NCBI RefSeq assembly: GCF_021030645.1
Contig: NZ_JACGCJ010000009.1
Span: forward strand, 30,837-94,836
Direction of reading: 5' to 3'
DNA: 64,000 bases
DNA from: Agrilactobacillus fermenti
Lineage (GTDB): Bacteria; Bacillota; Bacilli; Lactobacillales; Lactobacillaceae
Each line of letters begins with the position of its first letter. Positions within the stretch are counted from its first letter, which is position 1. Positions 1 to 9,988 of this stretch are shown piece after piece. Made by a program: the position numbers and the translations under genes. The notes beneath the pieces are model-generated. The model was not told where the DNA came from. It made no database searches and saw nothing but the letters and a program-made list of their open reading frames with translations.

Positions 1-261
1 TTTAGGATTAGCGTTCTTATCCGCAAAACCATATTTTTTGTTGAATCGATCAACACGACCATCAGCCTGTGTAAATTTCTGTCTACCTGTGTAGAAAGGA
101 TGAGAATCAGAAGAAATTTCAACACGGATCAATGGGTATTCTTTACCTTCATAATCAATGGTTTCACTTGAGTTTCTGGTTGAACCAGATACGAACTTAT
201 AGCCAGTTGCTGAATCTAAAAAGACAACTGGATGATAATCTGGATGAATGCCTTTTTTCAT
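1..261 (-). CDS. rpmE2: 50S ribosomal protein L31 type B (partial, 3' end outside window)
   Basis: Eighty-seven codons are visible, starting at ATG 261-259 behind a GGAGCG-like ribosome binding site; the stop lies beyond base 1. The start ([16 protein letters not shown]), the internal [10 protein letters not shown] segment and DRFNKKYG are characteristic of L31. The CxxC zinc site of the type A protein is absent, so this is the zinc-independent type B form of the large-subunit protein. It follows murA on the same strand after a 116-base gap in which I see no clear terminator, so it may be partly co-transcribed with murA. The identification is firm; only the last residues are missing. Confidence 0.95.
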   Translation of the reverse strand, partial: MKKGIHPDYHPVVFLDSATGYKFVSGSTRNSSETIDYEGKEYPLIRVEISSDSHPFYTGRQKFTQADGRVDRFNKKYGFADKNANPK

Positions 262-377
262 TATTATTTCGCTCCTTTGCCCTAAGTCATTTGCTGAGAT
301 AGAGATTAATAAGTACCATGCACATCAGTATATACTATCATGTTTTTAGACTGATCACAACAAGTTTTAAATGATTA

Positions 378-1646
378 CTAGTCATCGACCATTTCAACAT
401 CGGCGCCAAGCTGCTGTAATTTATAAACAACACGATCGTAACCCCGCAAAATATTTTCAACTTTGGAGATCGTTGTCGTACCCTCAGCCATTAGACCTGC
501 CAGCATCAAGCAAGCGCCAGCTCTGATCTCGTCTGCAGCGACTTCTGCACCTTGTAAATGATCCACATGATGCAAAATAATCACGTCATTTTCGATATTA
601 ATATTAGCGCCCATGCGAATCAGTTCAGGTATATGGCGGACCCGCTTTGGATAGATGGTATCGATCACAATGCCATCGCCTTCTGCTTTCAAGAGCAACG
701 GTGTAATCGGCTGTTGTAGATCTGTGGCAAAACCCGGATAAGGGCTGGTTTTGATTTGAACAGCATGCAATTCCCCAGAAGGATAGACGAAAATACTATC
801 TTCACCGACCTTCATGCTGACGCCGATTTCTTCTAATTTAGCCAAATAAGAATCCAAGTGTTCACTGATAATATTCTTGATATTGATACCATCACCGCAA
901 ATTGCGGCCATTGCTAAATAAGTTCCCGCCTCGATGCGATCAGGAATGATGGTGTGAGGATTTTTGGCGTACAAATGTGGGACTCCTTCAATTCGAATCG
1001 TATCAGTCCCAGCCCCACGGACTTTAGCACCCATATTGTTCAAGTAAGTAGCCAAGTCAATGATTTCAGGTTCTTTAGCCGCATTTTCGATACTTGTCTG
1101 CCCCTTTGCAGTCACTGCGGCTAAAATAAGATTAATTGTTGCTCCCACGGAAACCATATCCAAAAAGATCCGTGTACCCTTTAAACCATCTTCTGGCGCC
1201 GTAATGAACATAGCCCCATGTTCATTACTGACTGATGCCCCCAGTGCCTCAAAACCTTTGATATGCTGGTCAATTGGCCGCGGTCCAATATCATCACCGC
1301 CGGGCAAACCAACAATAGCGTGTCCAAAACGACCTAATAACGCACCCATAAAGTAGTATGAAGCGCGTAAACTCTTAATTTTACCATTAGGTAATGGTTT
1401 AAATTTAATATCCGTGGGATCAAGTTCTAAAGTATCAGTGGCTTCATTAAAATTTGTATGAACGTTCATTTCTTCTAAAATGGACATTAAATTATAAACA
1501 TCTTTAATATGTGGCACGCCATCTAAAGTAACTTTGGTCTCTGAAAGAATTGCCGCTGGAATCAAAGCAACCGTACTGTTCTTTGCCCCGCCAATCACAA
1601 CTTCGCCACTTAATTTATGGCCACCATGAATTATCATTTTTTTCAT
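378..1646 (-). CDS. murA: UDP-N-acetylglucosamine 1-carboxyvinyltransferase (second-copy type, MurZ/MurA2)
   Basis: Transfers enolpyruvate from PEP to UDP-GlcNAc, the first committed step of peptidoglycan synthesis in the cytoplasm. The 422 residues match the family length. The substrate lysine is in GGAKNS at residues 19-24 (Lys22) and the EPSP-synthase fold repeats run through the protein. The flexible loop that normally reads PGGC reads [14 protein letters not shown] at residues 115-128, so the PEP-adduct and fosfomycin-target cysteine is aspartate (Asp118). In families with this Cys-to-Asp change the enzyme stays active but resists fosfomycin. Position next to pyrG and rpoE matches the MurZ/MurAB paralogue of Firmicutes. 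A separate MurA1 is expected elsewhere. Confidence 0.95.
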   Translation of the reverse strand: MKKMIIHGGHKLSGEVVIGGAKNSTVALIPAAILSETKVTLDGVPHIKDVYNLMSILEEMNVHTNFNEATDTLELDPTDIKFKPLPNGKIKSLRASYYFMGALLGRFGHAIVGLPGGDDIGPRPIDQHIKGFEALGASVSNEHGAMFITAPEDGLKGTRIFLDMVSVGATINLILAAVTAKGQTSIENAAKEPEIIDLATYLNNMGAKVRGAGTDTIRIEGVPHLYAKNPHTIIPDRIEAGTYLAMAAICGDGINIKNIISEHLDSYLAKLEEIGVSMKVGEDSIFVYPSGELHAVQIKTSPYPGFATDLQQPITPLLLKAEGDGIVIDTIYPKRVRHIPELIRMGANINIENDVIILHHVDHLQGAEVAADEIRAGACLMLAGLMAEGTTTISKVENILRGYDRVVYKLQQLGADVEMVDD

Positions 1647-1802
1647 TTTACGTAATTCCTTGCATAGAAAATAGATAGAAATTCCAATAATGACACTACT
1701 ATATAACTGTTTCTCAAGTAGTTGACACTATATGTAATGATATAGAAATAAACCATAAATTACAAGACACCTAAGATGAAAGATTGCTTTAAATTTTCAA
1801 AG

Positions 1803-1856
1803 GTTTAAAAAAACGTGCGGTACAAAGAATGAAAACATTCAATGTCCGCACGTTTT
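1803..1856 (-). terminator. Rho-independent terminator of pyrG
   Basis: Arms AAAACGTGCGG (1810-1820) and CCGCACGTTTT (1846-1856) enclose a second small hairpin GAATG/CATTC. Read on the minus strand the stem is followed by a run of seven U at 1804-1810. It lies directly after the pyrG stop. Confidence 0.9.
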
Positions 1857-1880
1857 GGTTTATCTTGAGATTCTCGAATC

Positions 1881-3488
1881 TTAATCTGTTGCTAAACCTG
1901 AAGCAGCACCAATGAAAGACTTAAACAAGCCTTCTGGACGATTTGGACGTGACAAGAATTCTGGATGATATTGACTGGCTACAAAGAATTTCTTTTCAGG
2001 AATCTCAATGATCTCAACCAAGCGATTGTCAGGTGATACACCTGAGAACACTAACCCTTTTGAGGCTAGTAGTTCACGATATTTATTATTAAATTCATAA
2101 CGATGACGATGCCGCTCTTGAATGACGGATTGACCGTCATAGGCTTTAGCTGCAACACTGCCCGGTTTCAACTTACATGGGTATAGCCCTAAACGCTGTG
2201 TACCGCCCATATTCTTAATGCCCTCTTGATCTGGCATTAAGTCGATCACATTATCTTCAATGTCTGGATCAGTTTCAGTTGTACCTGCATGCTTCAATCC
2301 AGCAACATTGCGTGCAAATTCAACGCTGGCCATTTGCATGCCTAAGCAAATACCCAAGAATGGCACATCATTTTCCCGAGCATATTTAATAGCCGCAATT
2401 TTACCTTCTAGCCCACGATTACCGAAACCACCAGGTACAAGAATCCCATCAGAGTCGTTTAACAATTCAGCAACATTATCATCGTTGACATCTTCGGCTT
2501 GAATTTTATTTAACTCAATATCCGTATCATAGACGTAGCCCGCATGTTTTAAGGCTTCAGTAATGGAAATATAAGCGTCTTGTAATTCTACATATTTACC
2601 TACTAAAGAAATCTTAGTCTTATGATGTAAGTTTTGTGCTTTTTGTTCTAATTCACGCCAAGCTGTCATATCAGCTTTTGGTGCATCGATACCTAAATAA
2701 TCACAAACAATTTGGTCCATGCCTTGCGCTTGTAAGCTTAATGGCAAAGTGTACAACGTCTTAACATCTTTTGATTCGATAACCGCTTCAGCATCCACGT
2801 CACAAAAGAGCGCGATTTTATTTTTAAGTTCTTGTGAAACTGTTTTTTCAGTTCTCAAAACTAAAATGTTCGGTTGAATTCCCAAGCCACGCAATTCTTT
2901 CACACTATGCTGAGTTGGCTTAGTCTTCATTTCTCCAGCTGCGTGTAAATATGGAATCAATGTCGTGTGGATGTAACAAACATTTTCAGAGCCAACTTCA
3001 GAACGCATTTGCCGTAAAGCTTCTAGATAAGGCAAAGACTCAATATCACCGACCGTGCCACCAACTTCAGTAATGATGACATCAGAATCCGTTGTATTGG
3101 CTGCGCGCATAATTTTATCTTTGATCATATCCGTAATATGTGGAATTACTTGAACTGTGGCGCCCAAGTATTCACCTTCACGTTCCTTACGAATAACTTC
3201 CGAATAAATTTTCCCAGTTGTAACATTAGAGTATTTGTTCAAATCGTTATCAATGAATCGTTCGTAATGTCCAAGATCTAAATCGGTTTCGGCACCATCA
3301 TCCGTTACGAAAACTTCACCATGTTGATAAGGATTCATCGTACCTGGGTCAACATTGATGTACGGATCAAATTTTTGCATGGTCACCTTCAAGCCGCGAT
3401 TTTTTAATAAACGACCTAAAGATGCAGCAACGATGCCTTTACCTAGAGAAGAAACAACGCCACCGGTTACAAAGATATACTTGGTCAT
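1881..3488 (-). CDS. pyrG: CTP synthase (glutamine hydrolysing)
   Basis: Converts UTP to CTP with ATP and glutamine nitrogen. The 535-residue length is normal. The N-terminal synthase domain begins [17 protein letters not shown] with its nucleotide loop at about residues 13-19. The C-terminal class I glutamine amidotransferase domain carries the nucleophile elbow GICLGMQ near residue 380 and the QYHPEF histidine/glutamate pair close to the C terminus. It has its own promoter and an attenuator in the 177-base gap after rpoE (see the leader entry), so expression should follow the CTP pool. It is followed by its own terminator and then murA. No anomaly is seen in the enzyme itself. Confidence 0.98.
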   Translation of the reverse strand: MTKYIFVTGGVVSSLGKGIVAASLGRLLKNRGLKVTMQKFDPYINVDPGTMNPYQHGEVFVTDDGAETDLDLGHYERFIDNDLNKYSNVTTGKIYSEVIRKEREGEYLGATVQVIPHITDMIKDKIMRAANTTDSDVIITEVGGTVGDIESLPYLEALRQMRSEVGSENVCYIHTTLIPYLHAAGEMKTKPTQHSVKELRGLGIQPNILVLRTEKTVSQELKNKIALFCDVDAEAVIESKDVKTLYTLPLSLQAQGMDQIVCDYLGIDAPKADMTAWRELEQKAQNLHHKTKISLVGKYVELQDAYISITEALKHAGYVYDTDIELNKIQAEDVNDDNVAELLNDSDGILVPGGFGNRGLEGKIAAIKYARENDVPFLGICLGMQMASVEFARNVAGLKHAGTTETDPDIEDNVIDLMPDQEGIKNMGGTQRLGLYPCKLKPGSVAAKAYDGQSVIQERHRHRYEFNNKYRELLASKGLVFSGVSPDNRLVEIIEIPEKKFFVASQYHPEFLSRPNRPEGLFKSFIGAASGLATD

Positions 3489-3534
3489 ATCAAAACTCCT
3501 TCATTGTTTTTGTTGGGGAAGCTATAAAATACAA

Positions 3535-3602
3535 AACAAGCTCCCTATTCTAAAGAACAGGGAGCTTGTTAACCGTTTTGGCTTTACTTTTGTAAAGCGC
3601 CC
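3535..3602 (-). promoter_or_regulatory. pyrG leader attenuator with GGGC transcript start
   Basis: The predicted transcript starts GGGC at 3602-3599. A small hairpin GCTTTAC/GTAAAGC (3581-3598) follows, then a terminator with arms AACAAGCTCCCT (3535-3546 and 3559-3570 on the plus strand) and a U-rich tail before the pyrG ribosome binding site. In Bacillus subtilis, CTP shortage causes G residues to be added reiteratively at a GGGC start; the G tract then pairs with the C/U-rich upstream arm of the terminator and prevents termination. The CUCCCU arm here fits that mechanism. The parts are seen; the mechanism is transferred from the known case. Confidence 0.85.
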
Positions 3603-3638
3603 AAAAAGTATAGTACAAGAAATGATTTTCATAGTCAA
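3602..3638 (-). promoter_or_regulatory. pyrG promoter
   Basis: The -35 TTGACT is at 3633-3638 and the -10 TACTAT at 3610-3615, read on the minus strand, with a 17-base spacer. Seven bases separate the -10 from the GGGC start at 3602. Confidence 0.85.
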
Positions 3639-3665
3639 GCAAAAAGTTTATAGTCTTCGAAAAGC

Positions 3666-4283
3666 CTACTTTTGCTTGTCATCTTCAGGTGCGTCATCGC
3701 CAAAACCTTCGTTTTCACCATCGTCATCTGAATCATCATCATCGTCGCCAAATTCGGATAACTGACCTTCAATGCCATCTGGCAAATCATCATCTGCATC
3801 CGCATCTACATCGTCAATATCAGCATCAAATGCATCTAAATCATCGCTATTATCAGTGTCGTCATCGTCCGTATCGTCGAAGTCGTCATCTTCAGGATCA
3901 TCATCATTGTAGTCGATCACGTCGTCGTCATCGTCCACATCAGCAAGAAAAGCGTTAACTTTCTTACGACGTTTCCGTCTTGGCACGCCATCTTCATCTT
4001 CAGGATGATTTACTTCTTCGTCAACAGAGTCATATGGATACCATTCGCGTAAACCCCAGACATTTTCACCCAGTGAAATAAAGCGACCATCGATATTCAA
4101 GTCAGTATAAAATTGAGATAGCCGACTTCTGATCTCAGTATCACTTTTACCTAGATAAGTCTGAATTGCATTTACCAAATCGGCAAAGGCAATCGGCTCG
4201 GTTTTTTGCTCTAAAATAGCGTGCGCAACTTCAATCATAGAAAGTTCGGACTTTTCTTGCCCCTTAAAAATATCTAGATCCAA
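3666..4283 (-). CDS. rpoE: DNA-directed RNA polymerase subunit delta
   Basis: Accessory RNA polymerase subunit of Firmicutes that promotes enzyme recycling and promoter selectivity. An N-terminal folded domain of about 90 residues ([14 protein letters not shown] onward, a HARE-HTH fold) is followed by a long tail of almost only Asp and Glu, ending in DDKQK. The start is uncertain. A GTG at 4292 has AAGGAC only 2 bases away, while TTG at 4283 gives [16 protein letters not shown], which fits the usual family N terminus, so TTG is chosen. The gene lies upstream of pyrG, the conserved order. The acidic tail is low complexity, and repeats of GAT/GAC codons make its length prone to variation. Confidence 0.93.
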   Translation of the reverse strand: MDLDIFKGQEKSELSMIEVAHAILEQKTEPIAFADLVNAIQTYLGKSDTEIRSRLSQFYTDLNIDGRFISLGENVWGLREWYPYDSVDEEVNHPEDEDGVPRRKRRKKVNAFLADVDDDDDVIDYNDDDPEDDDFDDTDDDDTDNSDDLDAFDADIDDVDADADDDLPDGIEGQLSEFGDDDDDSDDDGENEGFGDDAPEDDKQK

Positions 4284-4326
4284 CCAGTACACGTCCTTTC
4301 AACAGTCTGTCTTTAATAGTAACGCT

Positions 4327-4773
4327 TCAAGCAGTAAAAAGCAATTGTAATTGGTAATTTCCAATATGTTGTTTCCCAGCAAATAATTGGTATTCAATAT
4401 ACAACTCTCCAGAAACCGGCCGATCTTTGATCCGAAAATGTAACTTAGGTGTCACTGTTTCCACTGGAATAACGCCATATGGTGTTTGATAACGCGCAAT
4501 CATGCGATTGCCCAAACTAAAGAACAGTTTTAAATTAATACCGTCTTGACGCGATAAGCGTGACAATTGGACGTCTCCATTCGGCATGACTTTGATCATT
4601 ACCGGTGTTTTTGCACCCGTGTCTGGGTCTACTTCAGAATAACGAAAGTATAACGTCTCCCCAATTTGAACCAACTGGCCCGGCTCATCAAAAACATGTT
4701 GGGTGGTCTCCCCTTCCTGTGCCACCTTTGTTTGTAAATGGATCTCAATTGGAATCGCACTTGTTAAATCCAT
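4327..4773 (-). CDS. DUF1934 family protein (YwiB-like beta-barrel)
   Basis: A 148-residue soluble protein without signal peptide, matching the DUF1934 family of small lipocalin-like beta-barrels found next to rpoE in lactobacilli. Recognisable parts are the opening IPIEIHLQTKV, the central LYFRYSE strand and the closing ELYIEYQLFAGKQHIGNYQLQL. ATG at 4773 is preferred over GTG at 4782 because the AAAGGG site would nearly touch the GTG. The biochemical role is unknown for the family. It precedes rpoE on the same strand with a 43-base gap and probably shares its transcript. Confidence 0.8.
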   Translation of the reverse strand: MDLTSAIPIEIHLQTKVAQEGETTQHVFDEPGQLVQIGETLYFRYSEVDPDTGAKTPVMIKVMPNGDVQLSRLSRQDGINLKLFFSLGNRMIARYQTPYGVIPVETVTPKLHFRIKDRPVSGELYIEYQLFAGKQHIGNYQLQLLFTA

Positions 4774-4902
4774 AATCAACACGCCCTTTCAACAATATTA
4801 TTATATGTTGCCACCGGATCAATGACAAACATTGGGTTTAAGTATCTTCTTATTTTAAGCTATAATGATAAGTATATCTTACTATAATAATGAGGCAAAT
4901 TA

Positions 4903-5754
4903 ATGAAACTACTTAATGACTATTTTAGCCAAAATCGATTCATAGTGGCAGATACTTTTTATGCGCCTAGCGAGAACTTGGCAAGTTTTGCAGACACAAA
5001 TGCATTATTACAATATTGTGACCAATTCAATCAGCCAATCATTCATTTTTGGACATTGACCAATACCATTATATTGGGCATGATGGACGTCAAGCTACCC
5101 CATTTTGCCGACGCCATATCGACGCTTGAACAAGCAGGTTATCACTATTTTGTCCGCAACTCTGGCGGCCTAGCCGTAGCAAGTGATGCTGGTATTTTAA
5201 ATGTCAGCCTTTTCTTGCCCAATTTTAAAACTGTCAGTATTGACGCGGCCTATCAACAGATGGTGGATTGGGTCAAAGCTACATATGATACTGAAGATCT
5301 ACCAATCGAAGTTCGGGAAATTACACGTTCTTATTGTCCGGGTACATTTGATCTGAGCATTCATGGTCAAAAATTTGGCGGTATTTCTCAACGTCGCGTG
5401 CATAACGGCGTGGCCGTCATGTTATATTTGAGTGTAAATGGTGATCAAGAGCGGCGCAGCCAAACTTTGCGCGATTTTTATATCGCTGGCCTTCAAGGTC
5501 AAACCAGTAAATGGCACTTCCCTGATGTGGATCCAAAAGTCATGGCTAACATGGACACCTTATTATCTCGAGATTTACAGGTTGAAGGTGTCAAAGCGGA
5601 ACTACTTCAAGTGATGTCGCAAGCGCAGCTTCTAGACCAAACTTTAGCGTTTCAAACAATTCAAACTGAGCCTGAATATCAAGCCTTTTACCAAAATGCT
5701 TTACGTAATTTAGAACAACGCAATCAAAAAGATTTAGCCCATAAATTTAGTTAG
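4903..5754 (+). CDS. lipL: Octanoyl-[GcvH]:protein N-octanoyltransferase-like / lipoate-protein ligase family
   Basis: A BPL/LplA/LipB-fold protein of 283 residues that moves an octanoyl or lipoyl group between lipoyl domains. The motif VRNSGGLAVASDAGILNVS (about residues 85-105) and SYCPGTFDLSIHGQKFGGISQRR (about 145-170) are those of the LipL/YwfL branch. In that branch the Cys forms the thioester intermediate and the Lys is catalytic. A GAGG site precedes the ATG, and TATAAT at 4861-4866 is a likely -10. The gene is followed 9 bases later by the HD-domain gene. Whether octanoyl or lipoyl is the real donor here cannot be read from sequence. Confidence 0.85.
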   Translation: MKLLNDYFSQNRFIVADTFYAPSENLASFADTNALLQYCDQFNQPIIHFWTLTNTIILGMMDVKLPHFADAISTLEQAGYHYFVRNSGGLAVASDAGILNVSLFLPNFKTVSIDAAYQQMVDWVKATYDTEDLPIEVREITRSYCPGTFDLSIHGQKFGGISQRRVHNGVAVMLYLSVNGDQERRSQTLRDFYIAGLQGQTSKWHFPDVDPKVMANMDTLLSRDLQVEGVKAELLQVMSQAQLLDQTLAFQTIQTEPEYQAFYQNALRNLEQRNQKDLAHKFS

Positions 5755-5763
5755 GAGCTTAGT

Positions 5764-7110
5764 ATGAACTATACTGCCAAATTACTCCCCCGGGAGAAAG
5801 TTTTTCGTGATCCCGTTCATAATTACATTCATGTCGCTTATCAAGTGATTTTAGATTTGATTGGCACACGTGAATTTCAACGTTTACGTCGAATCAAACA
5901 GCTTGGAACTTCGTCATTCACCTTTCACGGTGCGGAGCATTCACGCTTTACCCACTCGCTGGGTGTCTATGAATTAACTCGGCAAATTTGTGATAACTTT
6001 GTCCGCAACTATCCTTCCCAACAACCTGGCGATGGTCTGTGGAATGATCATGAGCGTCTAGTTGCCCTTTGTGCCGCCTTACTCCATGACATTGGCCATG
6101 GCCCTTATTCTCATACTTTCGAACGTATCTTCGGTACGAATCATGAAGCCTGGACTGTTAAGATCATCACTTCTCCAGAAACCGAAGTGAATCAAGTGCT
6201 CCGTCAAGTTGATGCGGACTTTCCTGAAAAAGTTGCTAGTGTGATCCAAAAAACATACCCCAATCCTCAAGTCGTTCAAATGATCTCCAGTCAAATTGAC
6301 GCCGATCGCATGGACTACTTGCTTCGTGATGCTTACCACACGGGCACAAAATACGGCTTATTTGACGTGACCCGTATTTTGCGGGTGATGCGCCCTTATG
6401 AAAAAGGCATTGCCTTTCAAGCGAATGGGATGCATGCCGTTGAAGATTATATCGTCTGCCGCTTTCAAATGTATCAGCAGGTTTATTTTCACCCGGTTTC
6501 TCGAGGTATGGAGGTCGTTTTGACCCACCTGCTGCAGCGGGCAAAATTTCTTTATGAAGATAAGGGCAGCCATCACATTCAAGTACCAACTTTATTGGTC
6601 CCTTTTTTTGAACAAAACTTTGGCACGGATGATTATCTTAAATTAGATGACGGTGTCTTGAATACTTATTTCACCTATTGGCTCGATAATCCCGACAGTA
6701 TCTTGAAAGACTTATCCATTCGTTTTCTGGATCGTAAACCACTCAAATCGATTGCCTTTACACCAGAAACAGAAACTATTTTACCCAAAATGCGAGATTT
6801 AGTTGAGGCGGCTGGATTTGAACCTGAATATTATACCGCAATCAATGACAGCTTTGATGAACCCTATGACGCCTATGATCCAGCCAACAATAACAATCGT
6901 GCCAAACCTCAAATCGAGATCATGCAAGAAGATGGTAGCTTAAATGAACTATCTACTTTAAGCCCAATCGTTCATGCCATTGCTGGTCGTACAACAGGCG
7001 ACCGCCGCTTTTACTTTCCCCGGGAAATGTTACATCCAGATGATCTTCAAATCTTCACACCAGTTTACGATGAATTCAAGCAACATGTCAGCAATAACGC
7101 CCTCAAATAA
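5764..7110 (+). CDS. HD-domain phosphohydrolase (YwfO/dNTPase-like)
   Basis: A 448-residue cytosolic enzyme of the HD superfamily. The metal-binding residues are visible as R-x-x-HSRFTHSLGVYE (about residues 50-72) and LLHDIGHGPYSHTFE (about 105-120), with DADRMDYLLRDAYHTG near 180. This pattern is that of the dGTPase-like YwfO group, which hydrolyses deoxynucleoside triphosphates or other phosphoesters. The substrate is not deducible. The start ATG follows AGGAGCTTAGT. It lies between lipL and a HAD phosphatase in a three-gene plus-strand unit ending in a terminator at 8026. Confidence 0.85.
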   Translation: MNYTAKLLPREKVFRDPVHNYIHVAYQVILDLIGTREFQRLRRIKQLGTSSFTFHGAEHSRFTHSLGVYELTRQICDNFVRNYPSQQPGDGLWNDHERLVALCAALLHDIGHGPYSHTFERIFGTNHEAWTVKIITSPETEVNQVLRQVDADFPEKVASVIQKTYPNPQVVQMISSQIDADRMDYLLRDAYHTGTKYGLFDVTRILRVMRPYEKGIAFQANGMHAVEDYIVCRFQMYQQVYFHPVSRGMEVVLTHLLQRAKFLYEDKGSHHIQVPTLLVPFFEQNFGTDDYLKLDDGVLNTYFTYWLDNPDSILKDLSIRFLDRKPLKSIAFTPETETILPKMRDLVEAAGFEPEYYTAINDSFDEPYDAYDPANNNNRAKPQIEIMQEDGSLNELSTLSPIVHAIAGRTTGDRRFYFPREMLHPDDLQIFTPVYDEFKQHVSNNALK

Positions 7111-7122
7111 AGGAGTTTACTT

Positions 7123-7935
7123 ATGTCAGATATAAAAATTGTTGCCATCGATATGGATGGGACTTTACTAGATGATCACCGCTTGATCTCCAAAAGAAAT
7201 ATTCAAGCCATTCAAGCCGCTGATGCCGCTGGCGTCCATGTTGTACTTGCCAGTGGCCGGCCATTAGCAGGTTTAAAACCCTACCTACGACAATTAGGTC
7301 TATGGACCAAAAAACGCTACACCATCACATTTAATGGTGCCTTAATTCAAGAAAACCAGACTGATGCAACTATTTTAGAACACACGCTGCCGCTATCAAC
7401 TTTTCAAACCTTCGCTGATCTGGCCACAGACCTGGGCATTCATATTCATGCCGAAGATAAAGAAAAAATGTATACCCCTAATCGAGATATCAGCCCCTAC
7501 ACGGTTGCGGAAAGTGCTTTAGTTAATTTAACACTGCACTACCGCCACTTGACGGAATTCTCAGCCGATAAACGTTTTTCCAAAATCATGATGATTGATC
7601 TGCCAGAACTGATCAGTGCTGCAGCCTCAAAGATTCCGCAGACATTACGCGATCAATATTACATCGTAAATTCCACCCCTTATTTCTTAGAGGTCATGAA
7701 TAAAGAAGTGAGCAAGGGCAAAGCTTTAGCAGAACTCGCGGATTATTTGCATGTCACTGCGGATCAAGTTATGGCCATTGGTGACGAACGCAACGATTTA
7801 AGTATGCTGACCTATGCCGCCCACAAAGTCGCCATGGCTAATGCCGTTCATCAAGTTAAAGACATCGCTAACATTCATACAACTAGCAACAACGACTCTG
7901 GCGTGGGCCAAGCCATTGAACAATACGTGCTTTAA
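7123..7935 (+). CDS. Cof-type HAD-IIB family sugar-phosphate phosphatase
   Basis: A 270-residue hydrolase of the Cof/YidA branch. Motif I is DMDGTLLDDHRLIS (Asp nucleophile near residue 10), motif II lies in LASGRPLAGL, the Lys of motif III is in VSKGKALAELA, and motif IV is IGDERNDLSML. The alpha/beta cap of the IIB type fills the middle. Members dephosphorylate sugar phosphates or flavin precursors and substrate calls are unreliable. AAAGGAG precedes the ATG, 12 bases after the HD gene. It is the last gene of its unit. Confidence 0.9.
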   Translation: MSDIKIVAIDMDGTLLDDHRLISKRNIQAIQAADAAGVHVVLASGRPLAGLKPYLRQLGLWTKKRYTITFNGALIQENQTDATILEHTLPLSTFQTFADLATDLGIHIHAEDKEKMYTPNRDISPYTVAESALVNLTLHYRHLTEFSADKRFSKIMMIDLPELISAAASKIPQTLRDQYYIVNSTPYFLEVMNKEVSKGKALAELADYLHVTADQVMAIGDERNDLSMLTYAAHKVAMANAVHQVKDIANIHTTSNNDSGVGQAIEQYVL

Positions 7936-7997
7936 TCAAAGACATGTCAATTCAACTTCGCGAACACACTTAAAACTTATCTTTATGAACCAAAAAA

Positions 7998-8026
7998 GCT
8001 GGCACTTTGTGGGTGTCAGCTTTTTT
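7998..8026 (+). terminator. Terminator after HAD gene
   Basis: Stem GCTGGCAC (7998-8005) with GTGTCAGC (8013-8020, one G-U pair), flanked by A6 before and T6 after. Confidence 0.9.
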
Positions 8027-8172
8027 AGTTCATAATATCTTGGGAGGAATATTACAAATTACTTTTTTGGGAGGAAGTAAAAAATAATAAACAACAATTC
8101 TTAACTTACAAAACATAGTTTAGTCTGAATTTGTGAATAATTTGTGAGGAAACATTTACGAATTTATTAATT

Positions 8173-8637
8173 CTAAGCCAATGTTTTTAACCAATTCTTA
8201 ACCGCCCAACGATGTGTCGGTCGTTTTAACGCCCGCAACCCCTGAGCAATGGGTACCCAAATTAGATTGTTAAAGTCTTCCAGTGGATCTTGGATCTTTT
8301 CAAAACCAAGTGCTGCAAAGAAATAGCCAGGATTATAATAAGCTTGCTGACGAAAATGTGAGTAGAAATACTCACTTGAGCGGCCAAGATAAGACAGATC
8401 TTTCACTTCAAAACCAGCTTCTTCAACCAACTCTCGCTTTAAAGTCTGAAACTGATCCTCATCAGCTTCCATCTCACCACCAGGTAATAATAATGCCCCA
8501 TTAGGCGCTGTAACTAACAGCATGCGTGACAGTTCTTGATTGGGAATAATAATATAACTGCCAATTCGAGTTTTATAGTCTAGAGCGGGATCTTTGAAGC
8601 CAAAAACAACTTCATCTTCACTTTGAAATCCGTACAT
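8173..8637 (-). CDS. NUDIX hydrolase
   Basis: A 154-residue pyrophosphohydrolase. The Nudix box reads GGEMEADEDQFQTLKRELVEEAG, which fits GX5EX7REUXEEXGU, at about residues 52-74. A beta-strand-rich N terminus (IGSYIIIPNQ) precedes it. Such proteins cleave nucleoside diphosphates linked to another moiety; the substrate is not evident. The gene stands alone on the minus strand between the HAD terminator and an intergenic repeat, with no gene partner. Confidence 0.85.
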   Translation of the reverse strand: MYGFQSEDEVVFGFKDPALDYKTRIGSYIIIPNQELSRMLLVTAPNGALLLPGGEMEADEDQFQTLKRELVEEAGFEVKDLSYLGRSSEYFYSHFRQQAYYNPGYFFAALGFEKIQDPLEDFNNLIWVPIAQGLRALKRPTHRWAVKNWLKTLA

Positions 8638-8692
8638 CTATCTCATCACCCTCCAGTTATTCTTATTAGTGACCGCTTTTTGTCTTCTGCTG

Positions 8693-8812
8693 CTTAAACG
8701 TGTTCCAAAAAGCAACGTCCTCTCCTAACGACGAATCACTCAAATGGCAAAACCGCCATTTGTCGTGATTCTTGTTAGTGCTCGGCCGCTGACCGCTTTT
8801 TGTCACACTCTG
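8693..8812 (+). repeat. Dispersed intergenic repeat, copy 1
   Basis: About 120 bases running from TTAAACGTGTTCCAAAA to TTTTTGTCACACTCT. It shares its ends and the inner CAAATGG/CCATTTG hairpin with copies at 37775-37893 and, inverted, at 35167-35285. A partial second copy of its right end (GACCGCTTTTTGTC) sits just before it at 8671-8684. It lies between the NUDIX gene and rlmN, touching the rlmN stop. Confidence 0.75.
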
Positions 8813-8816
8813 TTTA

Positions 8817-9887
8817 TTAACGAGCAATTTTTTGGCGTTTTTTCATTTCATTACTACGTAATTGACCACAAGCGGCATCGATGTCAGTTCCATGTTCCTT
8901 ACGTACCACACAATTGATTCCGCCTTGCATCAGAGTATCATAGAAACGCGCGATGGCTTTTTTTGAACTACGGGCATATTGGCCGTGTTCACTGACTGGA
9001 TTATAAGGAATCAAATTAACATAAGCTAATTTTTTCAGTGGCCGCAACAAAGTGACCAATTGCTTCGCTTCAGCCACATGGTCATTGACATCATTTAACA
9101 TAATATATTCAAATGTAACGCGGCGATTGGTTTTATCAATATAATAATTGATGGCATCAAATAATTTTTCTAAAGGCCAAGTCCGATTGATCCGCATGAT
9201 GCGACTGCGCAAATCGTTGTTAGGTGCATGTAAGGAAATCGCAAGATTCACTTGCATATCCCGGTCAGCGAATTCTTTGATTTTATTAGCTAATCCGGAT
9301 GTTGAAACAGTGATATGTCGAGCGCCAATTGCTAAACCAGATTGATCTTTGATCACATCAATAAAATTCATTACGTTATCAAAATTATCAAAAGGTTCAC
9401 CGATACCCATAACGACCACATGGCCCACGCGTTCACCCTTACCTTGGTCATCTAGGTTATGTTGCACCTGCATGATCTGAGCGACAATTTCACCCGCGGT
9501 AAGATCGCGTTGTTTCCGAATCAGGCCACTGGCACAGAACGTACAGCCAATATTACAGCCTACCTGTGACGTCACACATACAGACAAGCCATATTCCATA
9601 TACATCAAAACCGTCTCAATCATCAAGCCGTCTTCTAACTGAAATAAATATTTAGTTGTCTTATCGCTGGCTTGTTGCACAACCAGGGGTTTTAATGGAC
9701 TAAATGAAAAATTTTCAGTCAAATTAGCCACTAAGTCACTAGGTAGATTGCTCATTTCCGCAAAGCCACGGACATGCTTTTTATAAAGCCAATCCCAGAT
9801 CTGTTGCCCACGATACTTCTTTTGTCCCTGATCGACTAACCATTCTGTTAACTGTGTTTTAGTAAAATCATAAATTGATGCCTTCAA
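8817..9887 (-). CDS. rlmN: Dual-specificity 23S rRNA (A2503-C2) / tRNA (A37-C2) methyltransferase
   Basis: Radical-SAM enzyme that methylates C2 of A2503 in 23S rRNA and A37 in certain tRNAs. The [4Fe-4S] motif [11 protein letters not shown] is near residue 115, and the [10 protein letters not shown] and [10 protein letters not shown] segments follow. The C-terminal CGQLRSNE supplies the second catalytic cysteine. It has 356 residues, the family norm. The start ATG at 9887 follows GGAGGCAAAC. It is monocistronic on the minus strand, and its 3' end abuts an intergenic repeat instead of an ordinary terminator. Confidence 0.95.
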   Translation of the reverse strand: MKASIYDFTKTQLTEWLVDQGQKKYRGQQIWDWLYKKHVRGFAEMSNLPSDLVANLTENFSFSPLKPLVVQQASDKTTKYLFQLEDGLMIETVLMYMEYGLSVCVTSQVGCNIGCTFCASGLIRKQRDLTAGEIVAQIMQVQHNLDDQGKGERVGHVVVMGIGEPFDNFDNVMNFIDVIKDQSGLAIGARHITVSTSGLANKIKEFADRDMQVNLAISLHAPNNDLRSRIMRINRTWPLEKLFDAINYYIDKTNRRVTFEYIMLNDVNDHVAEAKQLVTLLRPLKKLAYVNLIPYNPVSEHGQYARSSKKAIARFYDTLMQGGINCVVRKEHGTDIDAACGQLRSNEMKKRQKIAR

Positions 9888-9988
9888 TGTTTGCCTCCGA
9901 TGTATTGTTTAATGTTACACAAATTAAGATATGGCCTAACTATAAAAGAAATTGTATCAACTTACAATAGGGGAATTAGATAATTTAC

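Noticed and set aside
3689..3958. A histidine/arginine-rich plus-strand frame opposite rpoE
   Set aside because: It is the antisense shadow of the Asp/Glu-rich tail of RpoE.
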